Positions 34,083-47,060 are shown, counted from the stretch's first letter. The stretch is 64,000 nucleotides of DNA from Cricetomys ansorgei (GCA_026225945.1 JAMJFZ010001074.1:4591001-4655000); one strand, 5' to 3'. The notes: generated by a model not told the origin, from the letters alone. Made by a program: numbers and translations.

Positions 34083-35071
34083 TTTTTTTTTTTACTTTTT
34101 TATTGCTTTAACAAAACACCATCAACAAGATAAATTATAAAAATCATTAAATTTGTTAAAATGGGCTTATTGTTTCAAAGGGTTGGAGTCCATGGTGCCG
34201 TAATAAAAACATGGTAACATGAGAGCTCATATCTTCATCCACAAAGGAAAGGCAGAAAGGTATTGGAAATGGTGGTAGGCTTCTGGATCCTCAAAGCTAC
34301 TCCTGTAGCACACTTGCTCCAACAGGACCACATTCCCAGTTCTTCCCAAACAGTCCCACCAATTTGGACCAAGTATTTGAACATACGAGCCTATGGGATC
34401 ATTCTCATTCAAACAACCACATTCCATTCTCTGGCCCCCATAGGCTCCTGATGATACCTTCATGTAAAATGAATTTAGTCTAACTTAAAAAAAAATCCCA
34501 TTTTCATGCAGACTTTTAAACCCTGTTTAAAAGTCCAAAGTTCAAAGTATCTTCCATGACTCAAGGACATATTTTTTATGTGTTACCCACTCTAAAATCA
34601 AAAAACAAGTTTTACATACTGTTAACATATAGTAACACAGAATACACATTACTATTTCAAAAGGGGGAAATCAGGACAGAATGAAGAAATAATGGGCCAA
34701 AGTAAGATTTAAACGCAGCAATGAAAAATGCAATTTCTATACCTCTATGATTGTTGTCAGAAAGCTTAAATGGCTCTGTCATTCCAGCTTAGCTGCCTAT
34801 AGCATAATTATATATCATGAGCTCATCCCACTCCCTGTACATACCTCCTCTTGGCATACAACCACGGCTCTGGCATGTCCAGAATAATCTGGGAATCCCA
34901 GCAGAATGTGTGTGTTAATTTCACAGCCTCATTCAATTGCTTATAATGGTATCCGTGCACAGATTGCCCTGACACATACCTGTTAATCCTTCTCAAACAG
35001 TTCCAACAAACTGGGACCAAGTATTCAAAAATATAAGCCTGTGGAGGTCACTCTCATTCAAACCACCACAG
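34083..35071 (-). mobile_element. MaLR element: LTR, internal part and partial second LTR
   Basis: Antisense MaLR LTR at 34083-34423 (TTTTATTGCTTTAACAAAACACC at its 3' side; CAAACAACCACATT at the other). It is followed by internal sequence resembling MaLR-int (34424-34975, e.g. GTTTAAAAGTCCAAAG near 34524 and CACGGCTCTGGCATGTCCAG near 34862). A second copy of the LTR's outer ~85 bp lies at 34987-35071 (ACCAAGTATT and TTCAAACCACCACAG). So a 3' LTR, internal sequence and only the start of a 5' LTR are present. Confidence 0.7.
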
Positions 35072-35934
35072 TTTTTGTCCTCACTTTTTTATGTCATAAG
35101 TTCCTTATCTGTGGTAAGTAGACATTTGTTCACATCCTCTAATGAATAGTGTCACACAACAGCAGTGACTATATTTTCCTAACAATTTGGATTGGAGTAT
35201 ATCTAGATTTACTTTTCTGAGCACATCAGTTTTTCATATTATACAGGGATAATTCTTACTTAGACCAACATGGCATTAATAAATTTTGAGGGGCTGTTAT
35301 CCATCTATTTTATTTGTTTTATGTTTTGACATAAATATATTTAAGTAAGGCAGGAAAGACTTTTTTGATGAGGAGAGAAGTAAAATGGTGTCTTATTTAT
35401 TGTGTGATACAAAAAGAAAATTAATGGATCATATAATTAATACCAAGGTATTTTTCCTGATGTGGTAACCGATTGATTACACTGAATTAGGGTTCTTTGT
35501 TTCTGTGGATTCACAATTGCTTGGTCAGGGCTGACAGACTGGTGGTCAGGCTAAATTTTCCCAACAACATTTCTCTGCATTCTGGCCACAGATGATACAT
35601 TTCAGAAGAAAAGGAGAGGAGTGATAGGGTTGGGTTATAGAGACTAGTGACTATATAGTCTGGGACCACAAAGTATATAGTCTATTTCAGAGATGGGTTT
35701 CATGTAATTGTGACTCATAAAGTTTGCAGGTAACTTTGGCAATTGTGATAATCTTAGTAACAGCATCAGAATAATGAAGTGTATTGTAGTTATGTAGAGG
35801 TTGCATTAACTACTGACTATTTCCCAATATTTCAATCTTGACCCACATTTAGAAATTTCCTTTGCAAGACTGAGCTGTCTTGTTCTTGAAGTAAATATCA
35901 TATGACATGAATCCTAGATATCTTATAAGTTATT
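35072..35934. other. Unassigned sequence
   Basis: No recognised repeat or gene. Confidence 0.5.
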
Positions 35935-35995
35935 TGTATGTCTCACAGCATTAGCATAAGGTAGGTGTTGAATGAGCATTTACTTAATAAATTGA
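35935..35995 (+). mobile_element. L2/MIR 3' end (tentative)
   Basis: TAAGGTAGGTGTTGAATGAG followed by TTACTTAATAAATTGAA matches the general pattern of the ancient L2/MIR 3' terminus (AGTAGGTGCTCAATAAAT type). Confidence 0.4.
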
Positions 35996-36439
35996 AAGAA
36001 CTGGATCAAGATTTCTTCTCTTTCTTTTTTTTCTTACTTTCTTTCATCCTTCTTTTCCTCTTTTATAGCAATGAGGATAAAATTCAGGACTTGAGAGATC
36101 CTAGAGAAATATCCTACTAATGTGATATATTCTCCAAATCGAAGAAGTCTATTTTATAATATTCATTTGTATGCTTTTTCATTTTAGACAGGGTTGTTCT
36201 ATGTCCTGATTTGTATAGGCCATTACCTATGTTTAATTAAAGTTACTAATTTCACATTTTCACTGTCACTAAGATCTCAATATTTGTTTTCAACTATTTA
36301 AAGTTAATATTACAAATTACCAAAGTTCAAGCACCTATATAAAAATTACATATTTATGTATATATATACATATATATGTACTATCTCTATTAATCATGAC
36401 TACAGCATAGTCTGCCTCTTAAAAAGATAGACACTTACT

Positions 36440-36600
36440 GAGACATGTTGGAAAGACTCCTTTAATCTCAGCATGGAAAACAGAGGTAGATGGAGATATG
36501 TGAGTTTATTTCTATCATGGTACACTTACTGTGCTTCAGGCCAACAAGTACTACATAATGAAAATGTGTCAGCAAATAAACAGAGATACTACATAAACTT
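36440..36600 (+). mobile_element. Diverged B1-like SINE, sense orientation
   Basis: GACATGTTGGAAAGACTCCTTTAATC is B1-head-like, then a GCATGGAAAACAGAGGTAGA block, GTGAGTT, and GCTTCAGGCCAACAAG in place of the usual middle part. It has a short insertion and many changes; an old copy. Confidence 0.55.
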
Positions 36601-36654
36601 GTATAGAATCATGTCCAGTTTTGCATATTAAATTCTTTAAGAATAGAACAGTAA

Positions 36655-36905
36655 GGCATGTTGGAGATTGTTTCACTGATAAAGTGTTTCTCTGAAGGTT
36701 TTGGGGTATGAGGCTGGATCCCTACCAGCATAAAGCTGAGCATAGCAGCAGACACCTGGAATTCCTGATACATTGGAAGAGGAAGGGGGTCTCAGAGACT
36801 TGGTATTCGGTCAGTCAAGCAAATGAGCTACAGGTTCCATGAGGGACCCTGTCTCAAAAAACAATGTGGCAAGCAATAGGTGAAGAAACCTAAATTTCAT
36901 ACATA
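36655..36905 (+). mobile_element. B4-type SINE (ID/B1 composite)
   Basis: Head like ID (ATTGTTTCACTGATAAAGTG, then GGCTGGATCCCTACCAGCA), followed by a B1-like half (GCAGCAGACACCTGGAATTC, then GAGGGACCCTGTCTCAAAAA). The ID-then-B1 order defines B4-type SINEs. Confidence 0.75.
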
Positions 36906-39242
36906 TTTTCCTTTGGCGCTCTGTTAACTACTGGTATTTTTATTTTAATTTCCCCAAGAGAGCTTTTGTCCCTTGCAAGAGAGTTTTGTGTTTGCAATTC
37001 TGTGACAAAGACTCAGCAATGATGATACATCTCAGAATAATATTGCTTAAATGCCACCTGTAAGAACAGCAGGGAAGCAATATAGTAAGGAACAACACAG
37101 CAGGTTTGATAGTGTTTCTGTGAGGGCTAGCTATGTGTTTGTTAAAGCTAATAAGGTGTAAAGGTAATTCGACTTATCTTTATCTTGTCCAGATTTTGGC
37201 AATATTTTTGGTGCATAAATCCAAGAAAAGATGGGAAGCCACTTAGATGGAGGTAAATCAGAAGTCAACATGAAAGAATGATACTTATTTCTTGAGTCTA
37301 CAGTAAGCAGGTCACAAATTGCAATAACACAGTCTGTTCTTTTTTATGTAGTAGTGATAATGATGGTCATGTATAAAGAGTGAACATATAATAATTTTTT
37401 TAAGTTTTATTTAATGCCTACCAATGTTGAGAAAGATTGTGTTGTGTAAATATTCATTTGCAGCTGTTGATAAGGAGTACCTTGAAATGAGTTTCATCTT
37501 CCAGGATAAAAGTACCAAATGCAATTCATTTCTTATCATAGAAAATTCAGTTCTTATCAGAAGGAATAATGAGGTCAAGCCACACAGATTTTCATCTTCT
37601 TTTGGTAATATTAAATGTGACCTACTACTTCTTCCCCCAAAAGGTGTGTGTATATGATATGCATGAAGGTATAGAATATTAATATAAAATATTGTTTGAA
37701 AGTTTTCTGAATATTTGGAACTCCCTGTATGCTGAAATTTTATTTACACTATAGCATAATTTATATACATTGTCTTGCTCACTTCTACATATTAAATTGT
37801 CTCTAAATTATTACAATGACTAAGAAAGTGTGAATGTTATATAAGTAGTTATTAGAAGGTATTGTTTAGATAATTTGCAGAAGTTACCTTAAAATATATT
37901 TGGTTCAGATGTTATTAATTTTCATTCTTTTCCAAATGATCTTAGTGGATAGAATTCATGGAATAGGATTTTTCTATAAAAAGGTTTGATTACATATGGA
38001 TGTATACTGTATGTATATATAACACATATATATATATATATAAATATATATATATGCTACGTGTATTATATTTATAAAATATAGTTTACTACATTATATA
38101 CTATACTATTTGTATTGTTTATAGTAAGATATATTATATAAATATATTTAATATATAATACATATTTCACTGAGTTAATTCCTGCATCTAGCTAGGAAAT
38201 TGTATTAAACATGGCAATAGAAAATACAGAATAATACTATCTATTATGACCTTTAGTAGAGAGGACTTCATTTCCAGGATGTTTCAGTAATATTACTCAA
38301 TAGCTTTCAATTAATTAAATTACCCTCTTCACAAAATATCACATGTATTTTACCATACTAGATCAATTTTCTTACAGATATTAATTACATATATAAAAAA
38401 AAATCTCCCAAGCAACACCTAGATTAGTGCTCAGCAGAATCACTAGAGATTATTGGTTAGCCAGATTTACACACAACAAGCAAACATAATCTACTTTCTT
38501 TAACCAACAAACAGATCAAAATTTTCAAGTATATATTTGACTTAATTAATTTATATGGAGATTTTACAGGGAAAAGAATTTTATCATTGAAAATGTTGCA
38601 ATTATTGTTTGTTAAGTAATGAGTGTATACATTATAATTTTTAGTTCCTCATGGAAATTTTCAAATGTATTTTGGAGTATCATAATGAACAACAGTGTAC
38701 ACATAGCAAAGCACATTATTTTTAGTTATTCATTATTTCTATTTATTTTATTTATTATTAAATTATGAACATGAAGTCCATCTATATGCAGGTAACTCTT
38801 TCCTTAGTTATCAACATATATTGTAATGCTAAATTTTCAATCCATGAAAACTGTGAATGTACTTAATCAATATTAGGGAAAAATAAAATAGGTCTATCTT
38901 TTTACTTAACCATTAACACAAATATTAAGCTCAATTTGACCATAGTAGCCTAAATAACTTACACGAGTGCTTTATTTCTTTTTAATATTAACCTTATTTA
39001 ATGTAGATGAGTTATGACACTCACATATAGTGAATATGTTTAATTGTCATTTTAAATATCTCTATTTTTCTAAAATTATCCAAGAACATGTTGAGAAATA
39101 GAAGATTATATGATAACTTCTATATCCTTAAGTAAGCATATAAAAGATTTCCTAGTGACTTTTTCAAACATTTTTGGTATTATTTATCTCAGAGTATTAC
39201 TTTATATAATTACTTAATATATATGTGATTTCTGAATTATGA
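36906..39242. other. Unassigned A+T-rich sequence
   Basis: No recognised repeat or gene apart from a dense TA-rich patch at 38000-38160. Confidence 0.5.

Positions 39243-39306
<64 letters not shown>
39243..39306. repeat. (AT)n(GT)n microsatellite
   Basis: About 11 AT units followed by about 21 GT units, directly upstream of an L1 3'UTR. Confidence 0.95.
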
Positions 39307-39309
<3 letters not shown>

Positions 39310-40560
39310 TGTATACGCTTGTGTGGTTTAAATGGAGCTATATCATATAGTACAGAAATGGTCCCCGACAGCCACAGACTATCTATCTAAAACTCAAATG
39401 ACAGGCATGGGAAGTTTTCCTTTGAGTTGTTCATTGTGTACAGTGTGTGTCTATGATACTTCGAAAACAATACATGCTATTGTCATTGCCTGGTTTGCCT
39501 CCCATACATTGTATAAATGAAATTATTTCAGAAGACACATATATCTAGGAATATATGACTTGAAGGGATCAAGCTGGAAGTGATCTGGACACTTCTACTT
39601 GAGGACCAGTAATCAAAGAATCCATAGGTGCTATGCAAGCTACCAATGAAGAAAAATAATCAACAGTTCTACATAGTTATAAAGCCTGTGAACCACAACA
39701 ATAATTGACCCGGCAAAATATCTGCAATGGTACAGATACAGCATGTTTATCTTGGGGGTATTAAACAGCTAAGCACTTAATCTCACTTATGGGGCAATGG
39801 GGCAATTCATATTTGATATTTAAACCAAGCAAAATACCTGTTGCTGGAGAGGTTATAGATTCTATAGGATAACCTACAACTGCCATTTTCCCATGCCAAT
39901 TTAATTTCTAGTTGAATTCTAAATATTTATCCTTATATCCACAGATGAGTATAGCTCTCACATTATATCAAAAAAGCTCATGGAGGTTTCTATAAAGATC
40001 ACAATTAGTCAAAACTAAGAATAACTACTATAGAATTTTCAACCCAAGTTGGTACATCTACAATATAACCTTTACATCTAGGCCTCAGCAAAAATCATGG
40101 AAGAGAGTGCAGAAAGATTGTAAGGTCCAGGGGACCATAATGCCTGCTGGAAAATGGTATCTTCTAGACATTACAGAGAGTTTTCAACTATTGTATTTCA
40201 ACAATGTGGTTGCATAAACAAGAGATAAATTGTAATCTTGACAAAAGACATTCTAATGTGCGTGGGGAAGATTTCACATAGTCCCACCCTACATGAAAAT
40301 ATATAGGTGATCAATTGCTTCTGAGAGATAGAGAGTTAATTTTCTTCAGAAATCTGCTGCCAATATGTTATCCAAACCTAGTGGTTAGGCCAAAACACAT
40401 GTACATATGATCAACACTAAATGGACTCAGTGGTAGTATTTAAAGAAGAAAGATGGTGCATTTTAGAGGGTAAAGGGGGACACAGAGCACAATTTGGAGG
40501 TGCGGACAGAGAATTGTAATTACATGAATACAGTATTCACGTAGGGACCTCTAAGAAAAT
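39310..40560 (+). mobile_element. LINE-1 3'UTR, long Lx-like copy
   Basis: Sense 3'UTR landmarks in order: AATCAACAGTTCTACA near 39658, ATAATTGACCCGGCAAA near 39701, GGAGAGGTTATAGATTCTAT near 39846, CAGTTGGTACATC-type block near 40050, GAAGAGAGTGCAGAAAGATT near 40101, and ACTAAATGGACTCAGTGG near 40416. The longest nearly continuous L1 3'UTR here. No 3' poly(A) is evident. Confidence 0.8.
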
Positions 40561-42209
40561 ATAGATCGAAATGTAAAAGGATATATACTCTGAAAGTTTA
40601 TGAAAACAATCATTTAATAATCAAGCCCTTACAATGATAATATAATGGTCCTTGGCATTTAAAGGGAGATGGGAGACAAAACAAAGTAATTAGCCCTTAT
40701 GCTTTGTAAATTTGTTGTATAACATTACTGATGAAATTGTGCAAGGTCACATTGCTTCTTCCTAGTGCAATGCTGTATTGCTGTCAACTAAATGTTTAAA
40801 TGAGCCAAAGGATTCTGAAACAATATGTCAAAACAATGACAGTCTAAGTTACAATGTTAAATGTCTGAAGTTTCTCCATTTTGTGTCAAAAATAGGAATG
40901 CTAGTGTCTATGGGGAGGAAGGGAAGATCCTTATTATTATTTAGTAACAGAAGTTAATGCCACATGATTATTATCCTTGTCTAGGCAAATATGTATGATA
41001 ATGTGTTCATTATTGATTCTTTCTCTGTAGGACTCCTGCTTTGGCTCATTGCTCATTTTAAATGGATCAGTGACTTACAAGAGTTGTCAGTGCCTCCTCA
41101 CTTAGCTTTACATCATTTGTTTACAGCATCTGCTCAGCAATAGTCTCTGTTATGGATGAGCTCCTATGGACTGTGAGGATTTAATGCATAATAAAGGTGT
41201 ACATTGTGCCTGCAACACATTTGTCACACCAACAATGGAGTTGTTTGAAAACAGCGGTAGATTACTACACTTTATTTTATTCTGTAGCCCAAAGACATAA
41301 CATTGTACCTAGAATATAGCATGTATTATATAAAGGCTAATTGAACAAAAGAATACATAACTGCGCAAATAAAGGAAAATAATATTCATATTCACAAGAA
41401 AATGTCATGTGAGGTGGGTTACATTCTTGTTCTCTACTTGGAATTCAAAATAATTCTTCAATTCTGCTTATATTCTGCATTTCAAAGATCGGCTTTCTCC
41501 ACATATTATCTGTTTTCATTTAGTCTTCAGTGTTTCACCAGATATTAATCTATCACTGATGAATCAACTGACATTCTCTAATGTTGAATTTGAATAAAGG
41601 ACACTTGAACAAGTGGCATGATGAATAATTATGTACCTAGTAGAACTTATAATCATCCTATATAGGCATATGCTGTCATTAAAATGTGAGGCTCAGAAAG
41701 ACCTTCTTTGTTTAATACACATTTTTTAAAATACATTTTTTTATATTTTATTGACATCAGAAAACATCCTGAATAGAAATAATAAATAACTAAAAATAAT
41801 AACATTTTTCTCCATAAAATATAGCAGAGCATATTCTTGGGTCAATAGTATATCAATAATTAGACTGCAGTTTCTCTTAGTGCAAAGAAAATAAAAATAA
41901 AAAGAGAATTATTCAAAACACAAGAATTTCTTTGTTATTCTATTTCTTACATAAAGAAATATCTCTGTAGTATATGAAACATCTGAATAATATATGACCA
42001 CTTTTGAAACAGTAAGAGTTATCATTTTACATAAAATCTAGGAAAAGGTATTAACAATACATGGAATGGATTAAACAAAATTCAAAGTAATTGATTTTCA
42101 ATATTCTCATCTAGAAATAGTGGACTATATTTGCCAATACAAGATCATTTAAAATAATTACATTTGTGTCATTTCATTAAAAAGTTAGTGAAATATTAAT
42201 TACATCAGG
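40561..42209. other. Unassigned sequence
   Basis: About 1.6 kb. A possible L2/MIR 3' end lies at 41290-41365 (CATTGTACCTAGAATATAGC). The segment 40940-41270 is high-complexity and could be conserved; otherwise nothing. Confidence 0.45.
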
Positions 42210-42437
42210 TTGCTGAAGGAGAAAAAACACAAACAGTCCTAAGCACCTGTAAACTCTTGAGTTATGGTAACAACCAGCCTGGATGGTTTTGTATTGATCC
42301 TATAGTGTCATCTGTATTGTAGAAGCAATCAACAGCTATTTACTTTCACCTAAGACTTACTCCATAGGAAGAAACTATTACATGGTACTGTAAGCTCGTC
42401 TAAAGGAGTCAAAGCAACTCTGTGACTGGAGAGGTCA
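42210..42437 (+). mobile_element. LINE-1 3'UTR fragment
   Basis: ACACAAACAGTCCTAAGCAC near 42228, ACCAGCCTGGATGGTTTTGT near 42273, and GAAGCAATCAACAGCTAT near 42322 follow rodent L1 3'UTR order. Confidence 0.65.
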
Positions 42438-42685
42438 TAGATTTGACATTTCAAAAGCCTTTACCTTTCCCAGTTTCTCTCTTTCTGATTCCTGTGTGGA
42501 GATCTGATGTATGCTGTTAGCTACTGCTGAAGTACAGGCCTGCCTACTTGCTGCCAAACATCAGCCCATGTGGTTGTGGAAAGCTAACCTTTTGAAAATG
42601 TGAGCCCACAAATTAGTTGTTCTTTCAAAGTTGTCTTGTTCATGGGATTTGTCACAACAATAGAAGAATGAATAAAACAGCTTTC
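42438..42685 (+). mobile_element. MaLR LTR, 3' portion
   Basis: CATTTCAAAAGCC, GTTAGCTACTGCTGAAG, then AAGTTGTCTTGTTCATGG and ACAACAATAGAAGAATGAAT match the latter two thirds of the MaLR LTR at 28781. Confidence 0.6.
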
Positions 42686-44789
42686 TAAAGAGGATATTAA
42701 TTTTAAATGTTGATTTCTACAAATCTAACTGATGTTTGTTATATTTTATCATTTTTCACTCAGTAGTGGTTGAGTGCAGTTGAAGTGAGGAAGAATTAGA
42801 AAGAGTTAAAAAATTCACAAAGCTAGTTACAATGTCTCTGCTGCAAATAAAGTTCAGACCAGATCTTAGTAATTATACTAGCATTCTAGCTGTAGAATGA
42901 TACACCATTCCCTAGCCTCAGTGCTCGTGGAACATCTCTTACTAGCTCAAACAAGATATTACACTATCTCACTATGTTTATTTCAAATATATTTCTGCTG
43001 GACACATGGCTTTACTAAAAGATTTGAAGAAGTTATTTGGTAACTAAGGAATTTTTTTTTTTATTCGAGTAAATGTTTCAGAGACTGCTTACTGCTGGCT
43101 GCTAGTCAAGAGTTTGCAAATTGTTTACTTATTTGAACTTGATATAAATTTTTCGAGTAAAAAACTTTAATGAAGAACAGCTTAAGGAAAAATATACCAA
43201 TATCCTAGCTATGAACATGAAAAAGAGCAAAGGGCTGGCATAGAGCTAAGTGGGGTTGAAGTATGCTCTGAACCACAGATTTCTCACGCTGAGAGCAGAA
43301 GGTATCTGCTCCTCTTTCCTTACTCTGACAGACACCATCTAGCATTAACAGCTAGGAAAGCTCCTCCAGTGCTGCCAAGTCTTATACCATACAGCACATG
43401 ATAAAATTCTGCTTCTCCAAAGTATGTGACCTGGTTACTACTTATCTAACAGGTATAGCTGGAGGACCCCTGGCTGGACTTCCTCTCTCCCTATATAACC
43501 TTATAATGTCTCTTCTCTTGACTCCTGTGAGACCTCTGCTTATGGAAAGAACACTTCCTAAAGACTTTGACCTCATAAAAAAACACACAACTACCCATAT
43601 AGAGTCATGAGACCCTCACATGCAAATACAGTTCTCCTAGTATTACTACCTGAACAATAACTTACCACCACATAAGACATTTACCCCTTTCTCTCCAATA
43701 TATATAATGTATTATATATTATTCTATATAATATATATTATTTATTATATTGCATTTACTATATTATATATAATATACAATGTATTATACATATACATAC
43801 ATACGTTGTACCACCATAGTATTAGGTAATTATAAACTCAGAAGAAATACTACACATCCAAATGAAAATACGAGAAATAGTTTCAAATATATTTGTATCT
43901 AATTTGTAAAATAAGTTACTTCACTTATATATTTATTCATAATAAGGTGGGAATTTAGATGCGTTTAAGTTTAACGAGAATAGATTCCTTGCCTGTTGTA
44001 AAGAACAAGTGAAGGAAACTTTCTTAAATGCTGGGACAGCCCTTGTATGAACTTGTCAACACATTAAATTTGGGGATTATTCACACTGAACCCATTTACA
44101 AGAGCATGTACTTAGCAATTCCCTGTTTTTTGTTTTTTTTTTAAGAAATGTACTATCACTGAAATCTTCATTATTTCCAGTCATCAAATAATAAGACTGT
44201 TCATTTTCCTCCCTAATAGAGAGGACTTGAAGGGCCAGAAATAATGTATTTTTAGAAGTGTATATTCACAAATGCATACACAGGACCAAGAGGGAAAAGC
44301 ATGTTGGCAAAATGAAATTTTCATAAAGTCTATGTTTACATTTTTCTAGCCAGTGTTTTCATTGAATGAATTCTAGCTCCTGTGAAATATGAATAAAATG
44401 TTATGTTTCTAGACTATTACTGTTTGTCTACAGGGAACATTGTGGAGTGGGTCTACCTACAAGTTTACAAGCCTGGATCCAGCACTGCTCACTAGCTGAG
44501 TAAACGTATTTTAGTTCAGATTATTGATTGAATGAAACAAAACGGTGACATGTTCTATTCAGCTGCAGGAGCAAGTAATGCGATAGAATTATAATGTGCA
44601 TTTATCAATAATGTGAGGTCTTTAATACACCAAAGGTCTTCATGTTGTTGGAGCATAGGGGTACTATCATGTGCAGTTTCCCTGTCACCTACAATTTTAC
44701 TTGCATTCACAATCACACATTTTAACACTGTTATCACACAAAGTAGCTGAATTTTCATGATCTCTTCAAGGAAATAAGAAAGAGTTACA
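42686..44789. other. Unassigned sequence
   Basis: No confident repeat. The block 43250-43620 is less A+T-rich, with CTATATAACC after a pyrimidine-rich stretch, possibly an LTR promoter region. A TA-rich patch fills 43699-43803. Confidence 0.45.
43699..43803. repeat. TATA/TATT-rich low-complexity tract
   Basis: Almost only A and T with ATATAAT and TATTATATA variants, ending in CATACATACATA. Confidence 0.85.
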
Positions 44790-45640
44790 AATGGGTTTTT
44801 ATTGTATTTATTTATTTATAATTCGTTTTAAGATCTTTGAGAATTTTATATAATTTGTTTTGCTCAGTTGGCCCCTTCCATGAACTCTTAGCAGATTGAT
44901 CCCTCCTTCCCCACCCAATTAACTCTCTGATCTTTTTGGACATCCATCAATCCAGTTTGTGCTGCTTATATAATCCTGGAGCTGTGGACTTCCACTAAAA
45001 TGTAGTAGACTTACCATAACCACACTTGCAAAGAAAACGGACTGTCTCTCCTCCAGGAGCTATCAATTCCAATTGTTCCTCAGCAAGGATAGGGCTTTCT
45101 TCCCTTCTCTTTTGTTCATGCCATAAATTGGTTTACCTTGACCTTGAGTAGCTGTTGTGCATAATGTTGCAATTGTTGGGAGTTCATGTGTGCACCTGCT
45201 CTGCTGTGTCCAGACTGTTTCATTGTCATCATCCACCAATCATAGTGTTAACCATCTTTCTAGCCTTATTTCTGCTATGATTCTCTAAACCCTGGGAAAA
45301 GAACATGTAGTACAAATGTTCCATATAGGGCTGAACGTTCCTCATTCCCTTATTTTCTGTACGTTGACCAGTTGAAGTTATCCATGTTAATCACCACCTT
45401 GTACATATAGAAGCTTCTGTGATGAGGGTTGAGAGATGCATTAATGTATAGTTATAACAATAATTAAGTAGGAGTCAGTTTAATTCTGTGTCTATTTGGC
45501 AGAATAATAATAGTATGCTCTCCTATAAGGCTCCTAGGACATTTCTAGCCATTGTTTCTTGGTGTCATGATGGTGCCACATATGGTTTCACATCTCAAAT
45601 TCTTCTCCAAGTTGATTGGTTAAAACTGATATTCTTAACC
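44790..45640 (-). mobile_element. LINE-1 3'UTR (Lx-like)
   Basis: Antisense landmarks: CCATGAACTC, CTCCTCCAGGAGCTATCAAT near 45050, GGGAGTTCATGTGTGCA near 45178, GTTGACCAGTTGAAGTTATC near 45363, and GAAGCTTCTGTGATGAGGGT near 45411. It ends where the LTR at 45641 begins. Confidence 0.85.
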
Positions 45641-46283
45641 AGCTGACCATTTCTGACTGAACTCTTCTGAACTACTCTGCTCAGCTTCAAAATGACTCAC
45701 TCTTCTCATCTGGCACTGACTTCTGCTGAGCTGCCTCTGTATCTCTGTGAGCTTTCACTGCCCCATACTGCCTTAGTCAGCCTCTCTGCATTATCTTCTG
45801 TCAGACCACTTCATTGTCTCTGTGTCTTTTCCCCACTCTCACTGCTACATCCTGCCTGATTCAGACTGCTCACTTCATACTGCCTGCTATAACTGACCCT
45901 GATTGAGCTGAGAGCCCACCTTTCTATCATAAGAGTTGGACATGTTCACTCTGCTAAGTCTTCCTCTGATTGGTCACTTTGCCTTTCCTTCACTGACTCA
46001 ACCTGGATGTCACTTCTTGTGTGACCCTCTGCTTCCTGTGTCTGCTTCCATACACTGTTTTTGTCTTAGAGAATAAAGACATGGACCTTCACTGCCTAGA
46101 GAAAATGGGATTAAAGGTGTTTGCTATGACTGCTTTCTGAATACTGGGATTAAAATTGTCTACCAACATTGTTAACATTCTTTCTACATTCCATCTGTAC
46201 TACACAGGTCTCTGAGTATGATTTCATGATATAGACCCCTAGAATATGGACTTTTCCTAACTTTCATATAGGCCTATAACTCT
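45641..46283 (+). mobile_element. LTR-like element with B1-like 3' part (copy 3)
   Basis: Same family as 13559-14338, lacking the first ~230 bp. Shared blocks: GAGCTGAGAGCC, CTCTGATTGGTCACTTTGCC (inverted CCAAT box), AGAATAAAGACATGGACC near 46070 (with an intact AATAAA), then two B1-like cores GGGATTAAAGGTG and GGGATTAAAATTG. It is followed directly by L1 ORF2 sequence on the same strand. Confidence 0.65.
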
Positions 46284-47060
46284 ACAGTTGGTTCAATAGA
46301 TTAAATCAATAAATGTAATTATTTCATACATAGACTTAAAGACAAAGGCCATATAACCACCTCATTAGAGGAAGATAAGCTTTTGACAAAATCCAACATA
46401 CCGTCCTGGCTACATTCCTAAAGATTCTAGGGATAGGGGACATATCTCAACATAATAGAGAAAATGGACATTAAGTCTATGGCCAACATCTTGATAAATG
46501 AACAAAAACTCAAGGAATTTATAGTACAATCAGGAATAAGACAAGGAAGCTACTATCACCTTTTTGTCAACATAGTACTTTTCATCTTAAGTAGAGCAAT
46601 AACCCAAGAGAAGATGTTAAAGGCAATGCAAGTAGGAAAGAAAAAAAGAAAAGTAAACCCATTTTCAGGAGACATGATTAGATACGTAGAGAAGCTTAAA
46701 GACTCCAGTAGAAAGCCATTGCAGCTGATAAACACATTCAGAAAAGTAAGAGGAAAGACATTTGATGATAAATATTTGTAGTCTTCCCATATACAAATTA
46801 CAAGCATACAGAGAATAAAATCAGAGACAAAAATGCCATGGAAAATATCCTCAAAAATGAAATGTTTGGAAATATGTTTTTTTGGGGAGAGGGGTGTTGA
46901 GACATGGTTTCTCTGCTGTAACTCTGACTGTTGTGGAACTTACTCTGTAGATAAGGCTGGCCCCGAACTCACAGAGATCCACCTGCCTCTGCCTTCCAAG
47001 TGCTGGGATTAAAGACATGCACCATTACCAACCAGCTGGAAATATATTTTAAGTAAATTA
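46284..47060 (+). pseudogene. LINE-1 ORF2 reverse-transcriptase fossil
   Basis: Encodes part of the L1 RT domain. A 105-codon open frame (46464-46781) retains the SGxRQG motif (SGIRQG), a V-LFILSRAI stretch and QVGKKKRKV. The catalytic F/YADD box reads FSGD, so the second aspartate remains but the first is lost; enzyme activity is excluded. Other frames are broken, and a B1 is inserted at 46876. Confidence 0.85.
46876..47036 (-). mobile_element. B1 SINE inserted in L1
   Basis: Antisense B1 with GAGACATGGTTTCTCTGCTG, ACTCACAGAGATCCACCTGC and TGCTGGGATTAAAGAC. Perfect 9-bp target duplication TGGAAATAT at 46867-46875 and 47037-47045. The insertion therefore postdates the L1. Confidence 0.95.
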
